DNA of 28,476 bases from Baffinella frigidus (GCA_026770585.1 MU646577.1:469076-497551), one strand, 5' to 3'. Positions 18,405 through 27,065 are shown, counted from the first letter of the stretch. Numbers and translations: made by a program. Notes: generated by a model from the letters alone, not told the origin.

Positions 18405-18691
18405 GCAAAAGGATCAACTCCGGGAAGTTCTGGCGGGAACAGGCAAAATCAGGAAGGAACGAAAGAAAGATAACTTTTATGGTGGGAGTTGAAAGAACCT
18501 GAAGGACATAAACCATCTGGAATGATGTCGTATACCTTCACACGCCCGATTGAGGACTACCCTTTAGCCGGTTTCTGTCTCGATCATCTGATGTGATCCG
18601 AAAAAACGCATGGCTTTTCCTAGAACGAAGATGGTGCTGCAGAGGGCGGAGGCGTGCAAGGGCGGTGAGAGGGGCGGGAGAGGGTGGGAAG

Positions 18692-18857
18692 ACGGCGAGA
18701 CAGAGAAATTGAGACATAGAGGCAGCGAGACACAGGGAGGAAGAGGGAGGGAGAGAGAGCGAGCGCGAGAGGGAGAGGGAGAGAGGGAGGGGGGGGGAGG
18801 GAGAGGGAGAGAGGGAGAGGGAGAGAGGGAGAGGGAGAGGGAGATGGAGAGGGGTTC
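18692..18857 (+). repeat. Polypurine GAGAGGGA tract
   Basis: About 165 nt of nearly pure purine. The rest of 18405-19104 holds decayed D-like pieces (18478-18613, 18870-18900) and no gene that I can see. Confidence 0.85.
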
Positions 18858-19104
18858 CAGGAACAACTAATCAGGACCTAAAGGACCTAAAGGACGGGGA
18901 ACTGGAAAAATCGCCTCGATGGCGCCCTCCAGGTCTGGAACAGAGCCTTCCCCCCCGCAACCATGGGGGAGAGGGGGATATTGCCTTGAACATCGCACTT
19001 GGCTGTATCGCCGCGGACCTTCAGGATAAAGGGAAAGCGGGGTTCCCGGGACAACAGTAGGGGACGGGAGGGGCGTCGCGCCTGCGAAAACGGCGCATTT
19101 CGAA

Positions 19105-20290
19105 ATGGAGCCAGCGTGCAGCGCGGACCTCAAGGCGAAGGGGGACGCAGTGTTCCAGGCCCAGCCAGGCCCAGGACTACGAGACCGCCGCCTCGTGGTT
19201 CACCAAGGGCATCGCGGTCGACGGCGCCAACCACGTGCTCTTCTCGAACCGCTCGGCCGCGTTCGCGGGCCTGAAGCAGTACGGCGAGGCGCTCGCGGAC
19301 GCCGACAAGTGCATCTCGCTCAAGCCGCACTGGGGCAAGGGCTGCGCGCCGCGGGTACGTGCGCGCAGGCCTCGGGGATATCGCGGGCGCGCTCCAGGCA
19401 TACAGGCAGGGCCTCACGGTCGAGCCTGGCCTCTCGATCCTCCAAGAGGGCGTGGAGCGGCACCTTGTTGAGGAGATGAGGGAGAAGCTGGTGGCGGCGG
19501 GTGAAAACATGGTGCCGGATTCAATGGAGGTGCTCAAGTGGGAGGGGCGCATCGAAGAGCTCCTGGAAGGACTGCCAGATGCCACCTGCTACGCCTTCAT
19601 TTTCCAAATTTCTTTCGCGCACATGAAGGAAGCGATGGAAATGGCCTCAGCGGGCGTGTCAACGCGAAACCATATTCTCGCTGCCATCAGATTGCAAAAA
19701 AACGACAAGTGGAACTCCTCGGCAAGATGGCGCGCTTCCGGGATCAAGGCAAGACTCTCTGCCAGATGGCCGATAATATCATGATGGCCGGCAAGACCCA
19801 CGACGCAAAAAAATCCTTCCAACGTGCCCGCGACGTCGGCGCCAAGCACGGCTTCTTCTCAGTGGAGTGCAAAGGCGTGCCTAGGCGTGGGGAGGCTGGC
19901 GGTGAGGGAGGGGCGCGACGAGGAGGGCGTGGAGCTGCTCCAGAACGCTCTCGCTGCAGCGCCCCTGAGCGAGGAGGTGGACAGCAACCCGCTGGAAATA
20001 TAAGTTCTTTGCTTTAACCAATGCGCTCTTCAAGACCAACGTAGTTGTCGACGAGGTGGAGCCGGTGGTTCTGCGCATTCCTTTAGGTCCTTTAGGTTCT
20101 TCGAGCTCCCAAGATAGGTGGACACCGGAACTTATCCTGCAGAAAGGCCATGCTTCCTTTCGGATCACATCAGGCCCCCCAGTGCATTCGAGAGGCGCTC
20201 GAGGCGCCCGTGCTTCTTGGATCTGCACAGCTTCTACTGCATCGCGCGAGTTCACGAGGTCGGATACCCCTGCCCAACGCTCGTCCCTTG
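19105..20290 (+). pseudogene. TPR / MYND-family pseudogene with frameshifts and an insertion
   Basis: Starts MEPACSADLKAKGDAVFQAQ, then TPR-like repeats of the co-chaperone type (NHVLFSNRSAAFAGLKQYGE, DADKCISLKPHWGKG, LGDIAGALQAYRQGL). A segment EVLKWEGRIEELLEGLPDAT follows, shared with the MYND ORF at 17947, then GKMARFRDQG, ARDVGAKHGFFSVEC, GRDEEGVELLQNALAAAPLS, YKFFALTNALFKTN and CFLDLHSFYCIARVHEVG. Reading it needs at least five frame changes: a perfect 10-bp tandem duplication at 19155-19174; shifts near 19350, in the A7 run at 19696-19702, near 19873 and near 19998. Element D then interrupts it at 20080-20183. Some single-base shifts could be sequencing errors, but the duplication and insertion are not. 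I call it a broken paralogue; the original function is unknown. Confidence 0.8.
20080..20183 (+). mobile_element. Dispersed element D inserted in the pseudogene, 5-bp flanking repeat
   Basis: 104 bp from CCTTTAGGTCCTTTAGG to CAGGCCCCCCAGT, flanked by GCATT on both sides (20075-20079 and 20184-20188). Skipping the element and one GCATT joins codons for VEPVVLRI to REALEA without loss, so the insertion boundaries are well defined. No coding capacity; probably a non-autonomous element. Confidence 0.75.
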
Positions 20291-20303
20291 CTTCCACCAA
20301 GGC

Positions 20304-20412
20304 TATCTCTTAAGTGACCAGTAGGCTCATACGCCCTACCGTAGGGCCCTAGGACCTGCCTAGCTAGGACCTCTTGGCCGTCAAATTTGACGGCATGACC
20401 ACTTAAGGGATA
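20304..20412. mobile_element. MITE-like element, family A (copy 4)
   Basis: TATCTCTTAAGTGACC and its partner GACCACTTAAGGGATA bound 109 bp. The core is GCCCTACCGTAGGGCCCTAG. It lies at the end of the recognisable pseudogene. Confidence 0.75.
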
Positions 20413-20439
20413 GCATCTGTCACAGGTTCCAGCTGCTCC

Positions 20440-20810
20440 AGTGAGGTGGTCACGTTGCCGCTAAATCTAGGGCTCCAGTGAGGTGGTCACGTTACCGCTA
20501 AATCTAGGGGTCCCGAAACCCTAGAAGCCCAACGTGTGGACATGGTGACCATGTTGGCTTCGATCCGTAATATATTTACTTTTCTCTCTTGGGACAACTA
20601 CGCGAGCCGCCAACCTCGAGGGATGAAAAAAAAAGGCCTCATAACCTGGACAACCTCTTGACCCAAACCCCTATGCTTTTCTGCAGGATAAGTTCCAGTG
20701 TCCGCCTATGTTGGGAGCTCGAAGCACCTAGCGGACCTACACTGTTGACCATCAAGATTCGACCATCAAGATTTGACCATCAAGATTTGACCATCAAGAT
20801 TTGACCATCA
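20440..20810. repeat. Direct repeats and a truncated D copy between pseudogene and SOD
   Basis: CCAGTGAGGTGGTCACGTTR CCGCTAAATCTAGG occurs twice (20440-20474 and 20472-20508). 20668-20737 is a truncated minus-orientation D copy (CTTTTCTGCAGGATAAGTTC). 20750-20810 is an ATCAAGATTTGACC tandem repeat. I see no gene here. Confidence 0.65.
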
Positions 20811-20814
20811 ACCT

Positions 20815-21737
20815 CTACACCCACTTGACCGGGGTCTGCTTCGAGGCGAACTTCTCGTAGTTGGAGGAGACCTGGTTTGTGGTTTGTGGTTGAGGGTTTG
20901 GGGTTTGGGGGTTGGGGATTAGGAATCAGGGTTTGGGGTTGGGGTGTTGGGGATTAGGGATTGGGTATTAGTGATTAGGGATTAGGGTTTGGGGTTTGGG
21001 GTTTGGGGTTTGGGGTTTGGGGTTTGGGGTTTGGGGTTTGGAGTTTCAGGTGTCGGGTTTCAGATTTAGGGTTTGGGATTTGGGGTTTGGGGTTTAGGGT
21101 TTGGGGTTCAGTTTGTAATGTTTCAACCTGCTCCCAGTTGACGACGTTCCAGAAGGCCGAGATGTACTCGGGGCGGCGGTTCTGGTACCTGGGGTTTGGG
21201 ATTTAGGGTTGAGGGTTTCGTGTTCAGCCACCCAGGATTGTTGGGGGGGGTATTTAATTTAATTAGGATTCATATGTAAAATTACCTATTCCATACTAAT
21301 TTCTCCTATGATCTATCCTATGCAACAGTTGACGACGTTCCAGAACGCGGAAATGTACTCCGGGCGCCAGTTCTGGTACCTGCGCTTGGGGTTTGGGGTT
21401 TGGGGTTTGGGGTTTGGGGTTTGGGGTTTGTGGTTTGGGTTTATGGTTTATGGTTTATGGTTTATGGTTTACGGCTTATAGTTCAGGGTTTAGGGTTTGA
21501 GGTTTACAGTTCAGGGTGCTGGTTCCTGTCAAGACACGAGTAAAAACCCCTTCAGGGATAGGGTTTAAGACTATTATTTAGGGGTTAGAGTTGAGGGGGG
21601 GGTGTAGAATTTCGGTTTGGGGTTGGGGCACGTCGAGACCGAGGAACCTCCAACTCACCCCCTCCACTCTCTACTCTCCAACCTTCACCCTCAACCACGT
21701 TCAGAGAGAGAGAGACACAGAGAAAGAGAGAGTACTT

Positions 21738-21773
<36 letters not shown>

Positions 21774-24700
21774 GAGGGAGAGAGGGAGAGGGGGCGGGGG
21801 GGGGGGGAGCCTACTTGAGGTAGTAAGCGTGCTCCCAGTCATCGAGGACGAGGAAGGGGATCATCGCAGCGCCCTCGCACCTCTCCATAAGGGGGTTGTC
21901 CATGTATTTTCGTGGTACTAGGGAGATCGGTCCATTTATGTTTGTGGTACCAGAGGGACGGTCCATCTATGTTCGTGGTACTAATCAAGAATTGCTCGGA
22001 ACAGAGACATCTTATTAACCTCAGGGATTAGGGTGTAGGGTGTGGGGATTGATACTTGAGGTAGTAGGCGTGCTCCCACACGTCGAGGCCGAGGAAGGGG
22101 ATCATCGCCGCGCCCTCGCACCCCCCCATCAGGGGGCTGTCTATCTATTTTCGTGGTACTGAGGAGATCGGTCCATTTATTTTCGTGGTACAAAGAGATC
22201 GGTCCATTTATGTTCGTGGTAGTAAGGAAGGGGTGCATACTTGAGGTAGTAGGCGTGCTCCCACACGTCGAGGCCGAGGAAGGGGATCATCGCCGCGCCC
22301 TCGCACCCCTCCATCAGGGGGTTGTCCTGCGGTTCGGGGGTTGGGGTTTAGGGTTTGGGGATCAGGGGTGAGGGGGATCAGGGGTGAAATCGCCTTTTTG
22401 TAACTTCCTTGATTATTACCTTTCTTGTGAGCCATTGCGCCGGAATCCGGCCTACTCGCAGTACCAATCAAGGAATCGCAACAGGCTGCGTTCGGGAGAC
22501 CTGGTTGGGAGTAGAAGAGACGACAAGCTTGCCCTCCGGGGAGACCCCAAGCCACGCCCACCCGGACCCAAACCGCTTCACCCTACACCCTAGACCCTAG
22601 ACCCTAGACCCTGGACCCTAGACCCTAGAGCCTACACTTTACATCCTACACCCTGAACTCAAACGTAAAAACGTACAAACGTACACCGTAAAGGGTAAAG
22701 GGTAAAGGGTATACCTGGTTGGGAGTAGACGAGACGACGAGCTTGCCCTCCGGGGACACCCCAAGCCACGCCCACCCGGACCCAAACCGCTTCACCCTAG
22801 ACCCTAGACCCTAGACCCTAGACCCTAGACCCTAGACCCTACACTTTACATCCTACACCCTGAACTCAAACGTAAAAACGTACAAACGTACACACGTACA
22901 CCGTCAAGCGTCGAGCGTAAAGGGTATACCTGGTTGGGAGTAGACGAGACGACGAGCTTGCCCTCCGGAGAGACGCCCAGCCACGCCCACCCGGACCCGA
23001 ACCGCTTCGCAGCCGCACCCTCGAACTCAGTCTGATGTAGGGCGTAAGGTTGAGAACTCAGCCGTTTCCAGGGTTAAGGATTTAGGGGCAGCCACGCCCA
23101 CCAGGACCCGCTTCGCCGCCGCACCCTCCAACACAACCTGATGTGTGGGGAGTAGGGGTTAGAAACCTTTTCAGGGGTTAGAAACCTAGACCCTCAACGT
23201 AACCCTAAACCAGGACGCCCAGCCACGCCCACCCGGACCCGAACCGTTCCCGGACCCGAACCGTTTCGCAGCAGCCCCATCGAACTCAGCCCCGTCGAAC
23301 TTTCGGGTTCAGGGTTTAGGGAAGGAAAAATCAACCGACATCCGGACAAGAGCATGTCTGCGTACTGAGAAATGGTTAATTACAACCCTGCTGCATTCTG
23401 CTGCACACTCCCCCCCAAACAAATCCAAAACCCGAAACCCGATCTGCGAATCCCGAAACCGCACCTTCGTCTTGTCCATGGAGCCGAAGGAGTCATCGAT
23501 CACCTTAGCGAGCAACGCGAAACCCGGTCAAAACGTCGGTTGCTAACATGTCTTTGTACCGAGCAATTATTAATTTGTACCCAGCAATTGTTAATTAGTA
23601 CTACGAACATAGGTGGACCGCACCTTCATCTTGTCCATGGAGCCGAAAGAGTCATCAATCGCCTTGGCGAGCGAGGCCGACGGCGCGCCACCCTGTTTCG
23701 AGTGAGGGTTCAGTGTTCAGGGCGTCGGGTTTAGGGTTTAGGGTTTGGGGGTTAGGGTTTCGGGTTTCGGGTATCAGGTTTCGGGTTTAGGACTTGGGGG
23801 TGTGGGTTTGGGTTTGGGGTTTTCGGTTTTCGTGTTTCGTGTTTCGGGTTTGCGAAGCAGACGGCGTGCACACTAGAGCGTTTAGGGTTTAGGGTTTAGG
23901 GGTTAGGGGGGTGTGCGCCGACCTTGCAAGCGGGCGCGAGGCTGGAGAAGAAGAGGCCGTGGTTGTAGAACCCGCCCCCGTTGTTGGAACCGTTCGCCAG
24001 TAACGTGACCAATCTTGCCCGGAAATCCGGGCAAGAGTGGCGTCGGTCACTTGAAAGTGGCAGGTGTCAGTTCAAACCCCTAAAACTCTGAACCCCTTAC
24101 AACTCTAAAACCCACCCCCCTAAAATGGCGCTGACCTTGCCAGCGGGCGCGAGGCTGGAGAAGAAGAGGCCGTGGTTGTAGAACCCGCCCCCGTTGTTGC
24201 GCAGCGCGGCACCATCCTTGATCGCAGAAGTCTGTTTGGGGTTCACGGTTTGGGGTTTAGGGATTGGGGCGGGGTTGTCATTTATTTAAATTAAATTGGG
24301 TTATTTAAATTAAATCTGTTTCCGTGGTTGTAGCCCCCACTGTTGCGCAGCGCGGCCCCGTCCTTGATGGTCAATTTTAAACTCTTGTCACTGCGACAGG
24401 AGTTTCGGGTTCAGGGTTTGTCAATTTTAAACACCCATAGATTTTAACATAGCACAAAACCTACCCGTAAGATTGCCAACGTTATGTAAATTAGATCTGT
24501 TTCCATGGATGTATGCGATTCTGTGGGTGTAGAACCCGCCCATATTGTTGCGAACCACTCGAGGCTGGAAGATGGAGTATTTTAAATGTGGGGTTGTTAA
24601 ATTTAGTACCAGTCACGGGCAGGTTTGGTCACGTTGCTGGGGGAATTCCCCCAGCAACGTGACCAAACGCCCCTATTTGTATGAAAATTAGGAAGAGGGG

Positions 24701-26788
24701 GAGGGACCTGGATCGCGGCGAGGTCCTTGGCGGGCTTGCCATCCATCGCCTTGTTCAGGTTCGTCAGGTACGCCTGATCGAGGAAGGGGGGGGGGTCAGC
24801 TTAAGCCCTAAACTCTGCAACCTGCACCCTGCACCCTCCGTCCAACGTCGCCGTGTGCCCTCCATCGCCTTGTTCAGGTTCGTGAGGTACGCCTGCAGAG
24901 AAGAAGGGCGGTGTCACCTTCTTCCACCGCAACCATTCCAGTTCAGTCAGAGCTGCTTTCGCAGTCACCAGGGCAAGGCTGTCGTCCTTCGTTGCACCCT
25001 GCACCCGCCATCGCCTTGTTCAGGTTCGTGAGGTACGCCCGCAGGAGTGGGGTGTGGTGTGGGTGCGGTTTGAGAATGTTTCGCCGCCACCAAGAACAAC
25101 GTTCGCCGTCACCAAGAAGATTGTATGGGTCGTCAAGCTTTCTTCTCTTGACCCTGCACCCTGCACCCTGCACCCTCCATCGCCTTGTTCAGGTTCGGCA
25201 GGTACGCCTACAGAGGGTTCGTTTCAGCTTCTTTCGTTCCGTTTCAGCTTCTTCCGCCGCCACTAGGTCAATGCAGTCTTCCTTCGCTTCACTCTCCACC
25301 CTCCACCCTCCACCCTGCGCCCTGGATCCTGGGCCCTGGGCCCTGGACCCTGGACCCTCCCGCAGAGGCTCCGGGTGAGCAGGTCCGCCCAGAGCCCATG
25401 TACCAGCCTGCAGTGCAGTGCTTTTTCCTGTCTGTGGAACAAACAAATCATGAATCCTAAATCCCAAACCCTGAACCCCAAACCCCGAACCCTAAACCGA
25501 AAACCGAAACCCCCAACCAAAAGCCGTAACCCCCAAAACCTAGACACCAAACACCAAACCCTTACCACTAAACTCAACATGCTTAATCCTAACCCCCCAC
25601 AAAACTCACGTTGAAGTGCTTGTCGTGGTGGAACTTCATCGTCGCCTGGTTCCACACAGGACCACTGAACCCAAACATCAGGGGGGCACCAACCCGGCGA
25701 CCCTAAACACTAAACCCTGAACCCTAAACCCAACACCCTAACCTCGCTCACGTTGAAGTGCTTGTCGTGGTGATGGTCCCTCTAAACCTTAAACCCAAAA
25801 CCCTGAACTACAATCCCTAAATCCTAAACCACAAACCCCCAAGAAACCCACGTTGAAGTGCTTGTCGTGGTGGAACTTCATCGTCGCCTGGTTTCGGGTT
25901 TGAGTTTTAGGGTTTGGTGTTGAGGGTTTGGGGTTTAGGGTTCAGGGTTTAGGGTTTAGGGTTTAAGGTGTAGGGTGTACTCTTTGGGGTTTAGGGAGTA
26001 GAGTTTGGGGTGTGGGGTTTTGGGGGGGGTGGTTTAGGGTCTACGGTTTAGGGTTTAGGGTTTAGGGTTTAGGGTTTAGGGTTTAGGGTTTAGGGTTTAA
26101 GGTGCAGGGTTTGGGGTTGGGGGTTTAGGGTTTAGGGTTTAGGGTTTCGGGGTTGGACCTCGTCGATGTGGGGCTCGAGCGCGGCGTAGTCGTAGGGGAG
26201 GGGCGGGAGGGAGAACATGCCGCCTGAAATAGGGTTTGGGGTTTGGGAGGTGCGAGAACCCCTGGAACGATCTCGGTAAGCCTGCGATTACTGTACTCGA
26301 AAATATTCCCAGGGCAGAGTGAGCACCGAGAACATCCCATCCGGGTCAGGGTTTGGGGGTTTGGGTTTGGGGTCCAGGGTCCCCGCGACTGTTGACTGGT
26401 CGAAGGTTTCTCTGGTACTAACCCTGCCCGGCTTACTCACCCCCCCGGTACAAAACCACCCCGGTTCAGTCAACCGTCGCGGGCCCCCGGCGCAGACCTT
26501 CCAGCTCTGCCTCACTCGAGCTAGCAAGACTATTCCAAAGTTGACAAGCTGGGCGTGCAGTGCAAATCCGTCAACTTTCGAGCGGGAAAGATCCTGGGCT
26601 CACCAAAACTGGTGAGCCGAAATAGACAGAGACTGGTCTAGGCACTTGCATACATCGGCGCTCCCAACTGGGAGCTGCTTGCAGGAGCGAAAAAATGTTT
26701 GGTGAAATAATGGAGAACCTTCGGCCGGCGCCACGGCCGGGAAGAGCGTCGACGCGGCGAGCGCCGCGGAGAAGATGCCGGAGAACAT
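20815..26788 (-). CDS. SOD: Superoxide dismutase, Mn-type signature, 10 exons, complete
   Basis: Converts superoxide to oxygen and hydrogen peroxide. Exons on the minus strand: 26788-26719, 26223-26159, 25887-25852, 24773-24708, 24231-24136, 23692-23624, 23031-22930, 22326-22241, 21188-21128, 20871-20815. Every junction is GT/AG and every phase closes, giving 235 residues and a TAG stop. Metal ligands by family alignment are H51 (FHHDKHF), H99 ([11 protein letters not shown]), D188 and H192 (LDVWEHAYY). The catalytic-shell Y59 and Q168 (PNQDNP) are present; Q at that place and GGG before the second ligand point to Mn rather than Fe. The last motif reads [17 protein letters not shown]. The N-terminus ([20 protein letters not shown]) looks like a signal peptide or transit leader; the compartment is uncertain. 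GC boxes lie 120-150 bp upstream. A second complete copy of the H51 exon is at 25610-25645. Confidence 0.95.
21328..21379 (-). pseudogene. Echo of SOD exon 9 (5' part with acceptor)
   Basis: GCAG acceptor then [17 protein letters not shown], ending before WEQ and the donor. It is upstream of the intact exon at 21128-21188 in transcript order. Confidence 0.85.
21709..21808 (+). repeat. Polypurine GAGAGA tract
   Basis: About 100 nt of GA-rich purine followed by a G run, immediately before an echo of SOD exon 8. Confidence 0.85.
21815..22141 (-). pseudogene. Two full-length but acceptor-damaged echoes of SOD exon 8
   Basis: 21815-21900 ([20 protein letters not shown] then DWEHAYYL) and 22056-22141 ([20 protein letters not shown]) both keep a GT donor. 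In the first the AG acceptor is gone; in the second it is displaced by one base, which would shift frame. The intact exon is 22241-22326, and both copies are downstream of it in transcript order. Both carry the D and H metal-ligand codons. Confidence 0.85.
21901..22231. repeat. ~34-bp tandem repeat GGTCCATTTATGTTCGTGGT
   Basis: Units of GATCGGTCCATTTATGTTCG TGGTACTA-type sequence fill 21901-21985 and 22142-22231, just 5' of the echoes of SOD exon 8. An inverted single unit occurs at 23595-23618 in another SOD intron. Confidence 0.75.
22501..22793 (-). pseudogene. Two echoes of SOD exon 7 (3' part with donor), 214-bp period
   Basis: 22501-22579 and 22715-22793 both encode [20 protein letters not shown] and onward to TPNQ with a GT donor, but lack the TEFEGAAA start. 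With the intact exon at 22930-23031 they form a three-unit array with 214-215 bp spacing. The interunit intron is CCCTAGA and ACGTACAAACGTAC repeats. Confidence 0.9.
23090..23286 (-). pseudogene. Two echoes of SOD exon 7 (5' part)
   Basis: 23090-23137 keeps the CATCAG acceptor and [10 protein letters not shown] before decaying. 23219-23286 reads [14 protein letters not shown] with an internal 18-bp duplication (AACGGTTCGGGTCCGGG). Both lie upstream of the intact exon and lack the donor. Confidence 0.8.
23465..23512 (-). pseudogene. Echo of SOD exon 6 (3' part with donor)
   Basis: [16 protein letters not shown] and GT donor. It copies the end of the exon at 23624-23692 and is downstream of it in transcript order. 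Confidence 0.85.
23933..23985 (-). pseudogene. Echo of SOD exon 5 (3' part with donor)
   Basis: [20 protein letters not shown] then K and a GT donor, lacking [11 protein letters not shown]. It is downstream of the intact exon at 24136-24231 and includes the ligand His codon. Confidence 0.85.
24325..24552 (-). pseudogene. Two decayed echoes of SOD exon 5 (internal parts)
   Basis: 24325-24370 ([12 protein letters not shown]) and 24518-24552 ([10 protein letters not shown]) are diverged fragments upstream of the intact exon. Between them are TTATTTAAATTAAAT direct repeats (24280-24316). Confidence 0.65.
24623..24668. repeat. 46-bp perfect palindrome
   Basis: GTTTGGTCACGTTGCTGGGGGAA is followed directly by its exact reverse complement, with no spacer and AATT at the centre. 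GGTCACGTT also ends other hairpins in the window (24000-24052; 20440-20508; GTCACGTTTCC at 5470). It may be a collapsed foldback element. Confidence 0.85.
24862..25207 (-). pseudogene. Three echoes of SOD exon 4 (5' part)
   Basis: [10 protein letters not shown] copies at 24862-24892, 25008-25037 and 25177-25207, each followed in transcript order by CCCTGCACCC-type repeats. The first and third keep an AG acceptor; the second has lost it. All are upstream of the intact exon at 24708-24773. Spacing is about 145-170 bp. Confidence 0.85.
25610..25645 (-). CDS. SOD: Second complete copy of SOD exon 3 (ligand exon)
   Basis: Encodes [12 protein letters not shown] with a CCAG acceptor and GTGAGT donor, identical in sequence to the exon at 25852-25887. 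It is 36 nt, so using both copies would keep frame and repeat 12 residues including a metal ligand; using either one gives a normal protein. A truncated third copy (25756-25780) lies between. Which copy is spliced cannot be told from the sequence; this one actually has the stronger donor. Confidence 0.6.
25756..25780 (-). pseudogene. Echo of SOD exon 3 (3' part with donor)
   Basis: HHDKHFN then GTGAGC donor; the acceptor and ATMKF are replaced. It lies between the two complete copies. Confidence 0.8.
25973..26100. repeat. TTTAGGG array and block shared with a pyrophosphatase intron
   Basis: 25973-26039 matches 1182-1247 almost exactly, and 26047-26100 is about eight TTTAGGG units. It lies in the SOD intron between exons 2 and 3. 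Confidence 0.85.
26536..26578. repeat. Small foldback AAAGTTGAC...GTCAACTTT
   Basis: 9-bp inverted ends around a 25-bp loop in SOD intron 1. A similar arrangement (AAAGTTGACGG...ATGTCAACTT) is at 1945-1985, and a decayed one at 8158-8200. The rest of intron 1 (26224-26718) shows no other clear feature. Confidence 0.5.
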
Positions 26789-26904
26789 CGCCTCGCGGCG
26801 CGTCGTCGAGAGCGGCTCGTTCTCAGCAACCTGGTGCCAGCAGCGCGCGCGCCGGTCAGCGCCGCGTGTCGCCTCACCACCAGGAGCGTCGCCACGCCGT
26901 CAGC

Positions 26905-26942
26905 GTCGGCGGGGGAGGGGGCGGGGCGGGGCGGGGCGCTGG
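26905..26942 (-). promoter_or_regulatory. GC-box cluster upstream of SOD
   Basis: Plus strand reads GGGGGAGGGGGCGGGGCGGG GCGGGGCGC, about 120-150 bp before the SOD start codon. On the sense strand these are repeated CCCCGCC boxes. A promoter role is inferred from position. Confidence 0.35.
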
Positions 26943-27065
26943 AGGCTGCTCTGGCTGGAGGTTTTGAAAGCTTGAAATCAAGCTTGCTTTTGTTTGAGCA
27001 AGGCGTCATTTCCGGCCGCTGTCAACCCCACTAAGATTCCATAGCACCGCGCTGCACCCTAGCCA

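Noticed and set aside
110-26223. Echoes as pure assembly duplication
   Set aside because: Copies differ by substitutions, truncations and flanks and follow an orientation rule; assembly artefacts would be near-identical and not side-specific. Individual units could still be miscounted.
26638-27034. Arg/Ala-rich frames upstream of and across SOD exon 1
   Set aside because: GC-box composition artefacts; the SOD frame from 26788 splices in phase with a strong signal-like leader.
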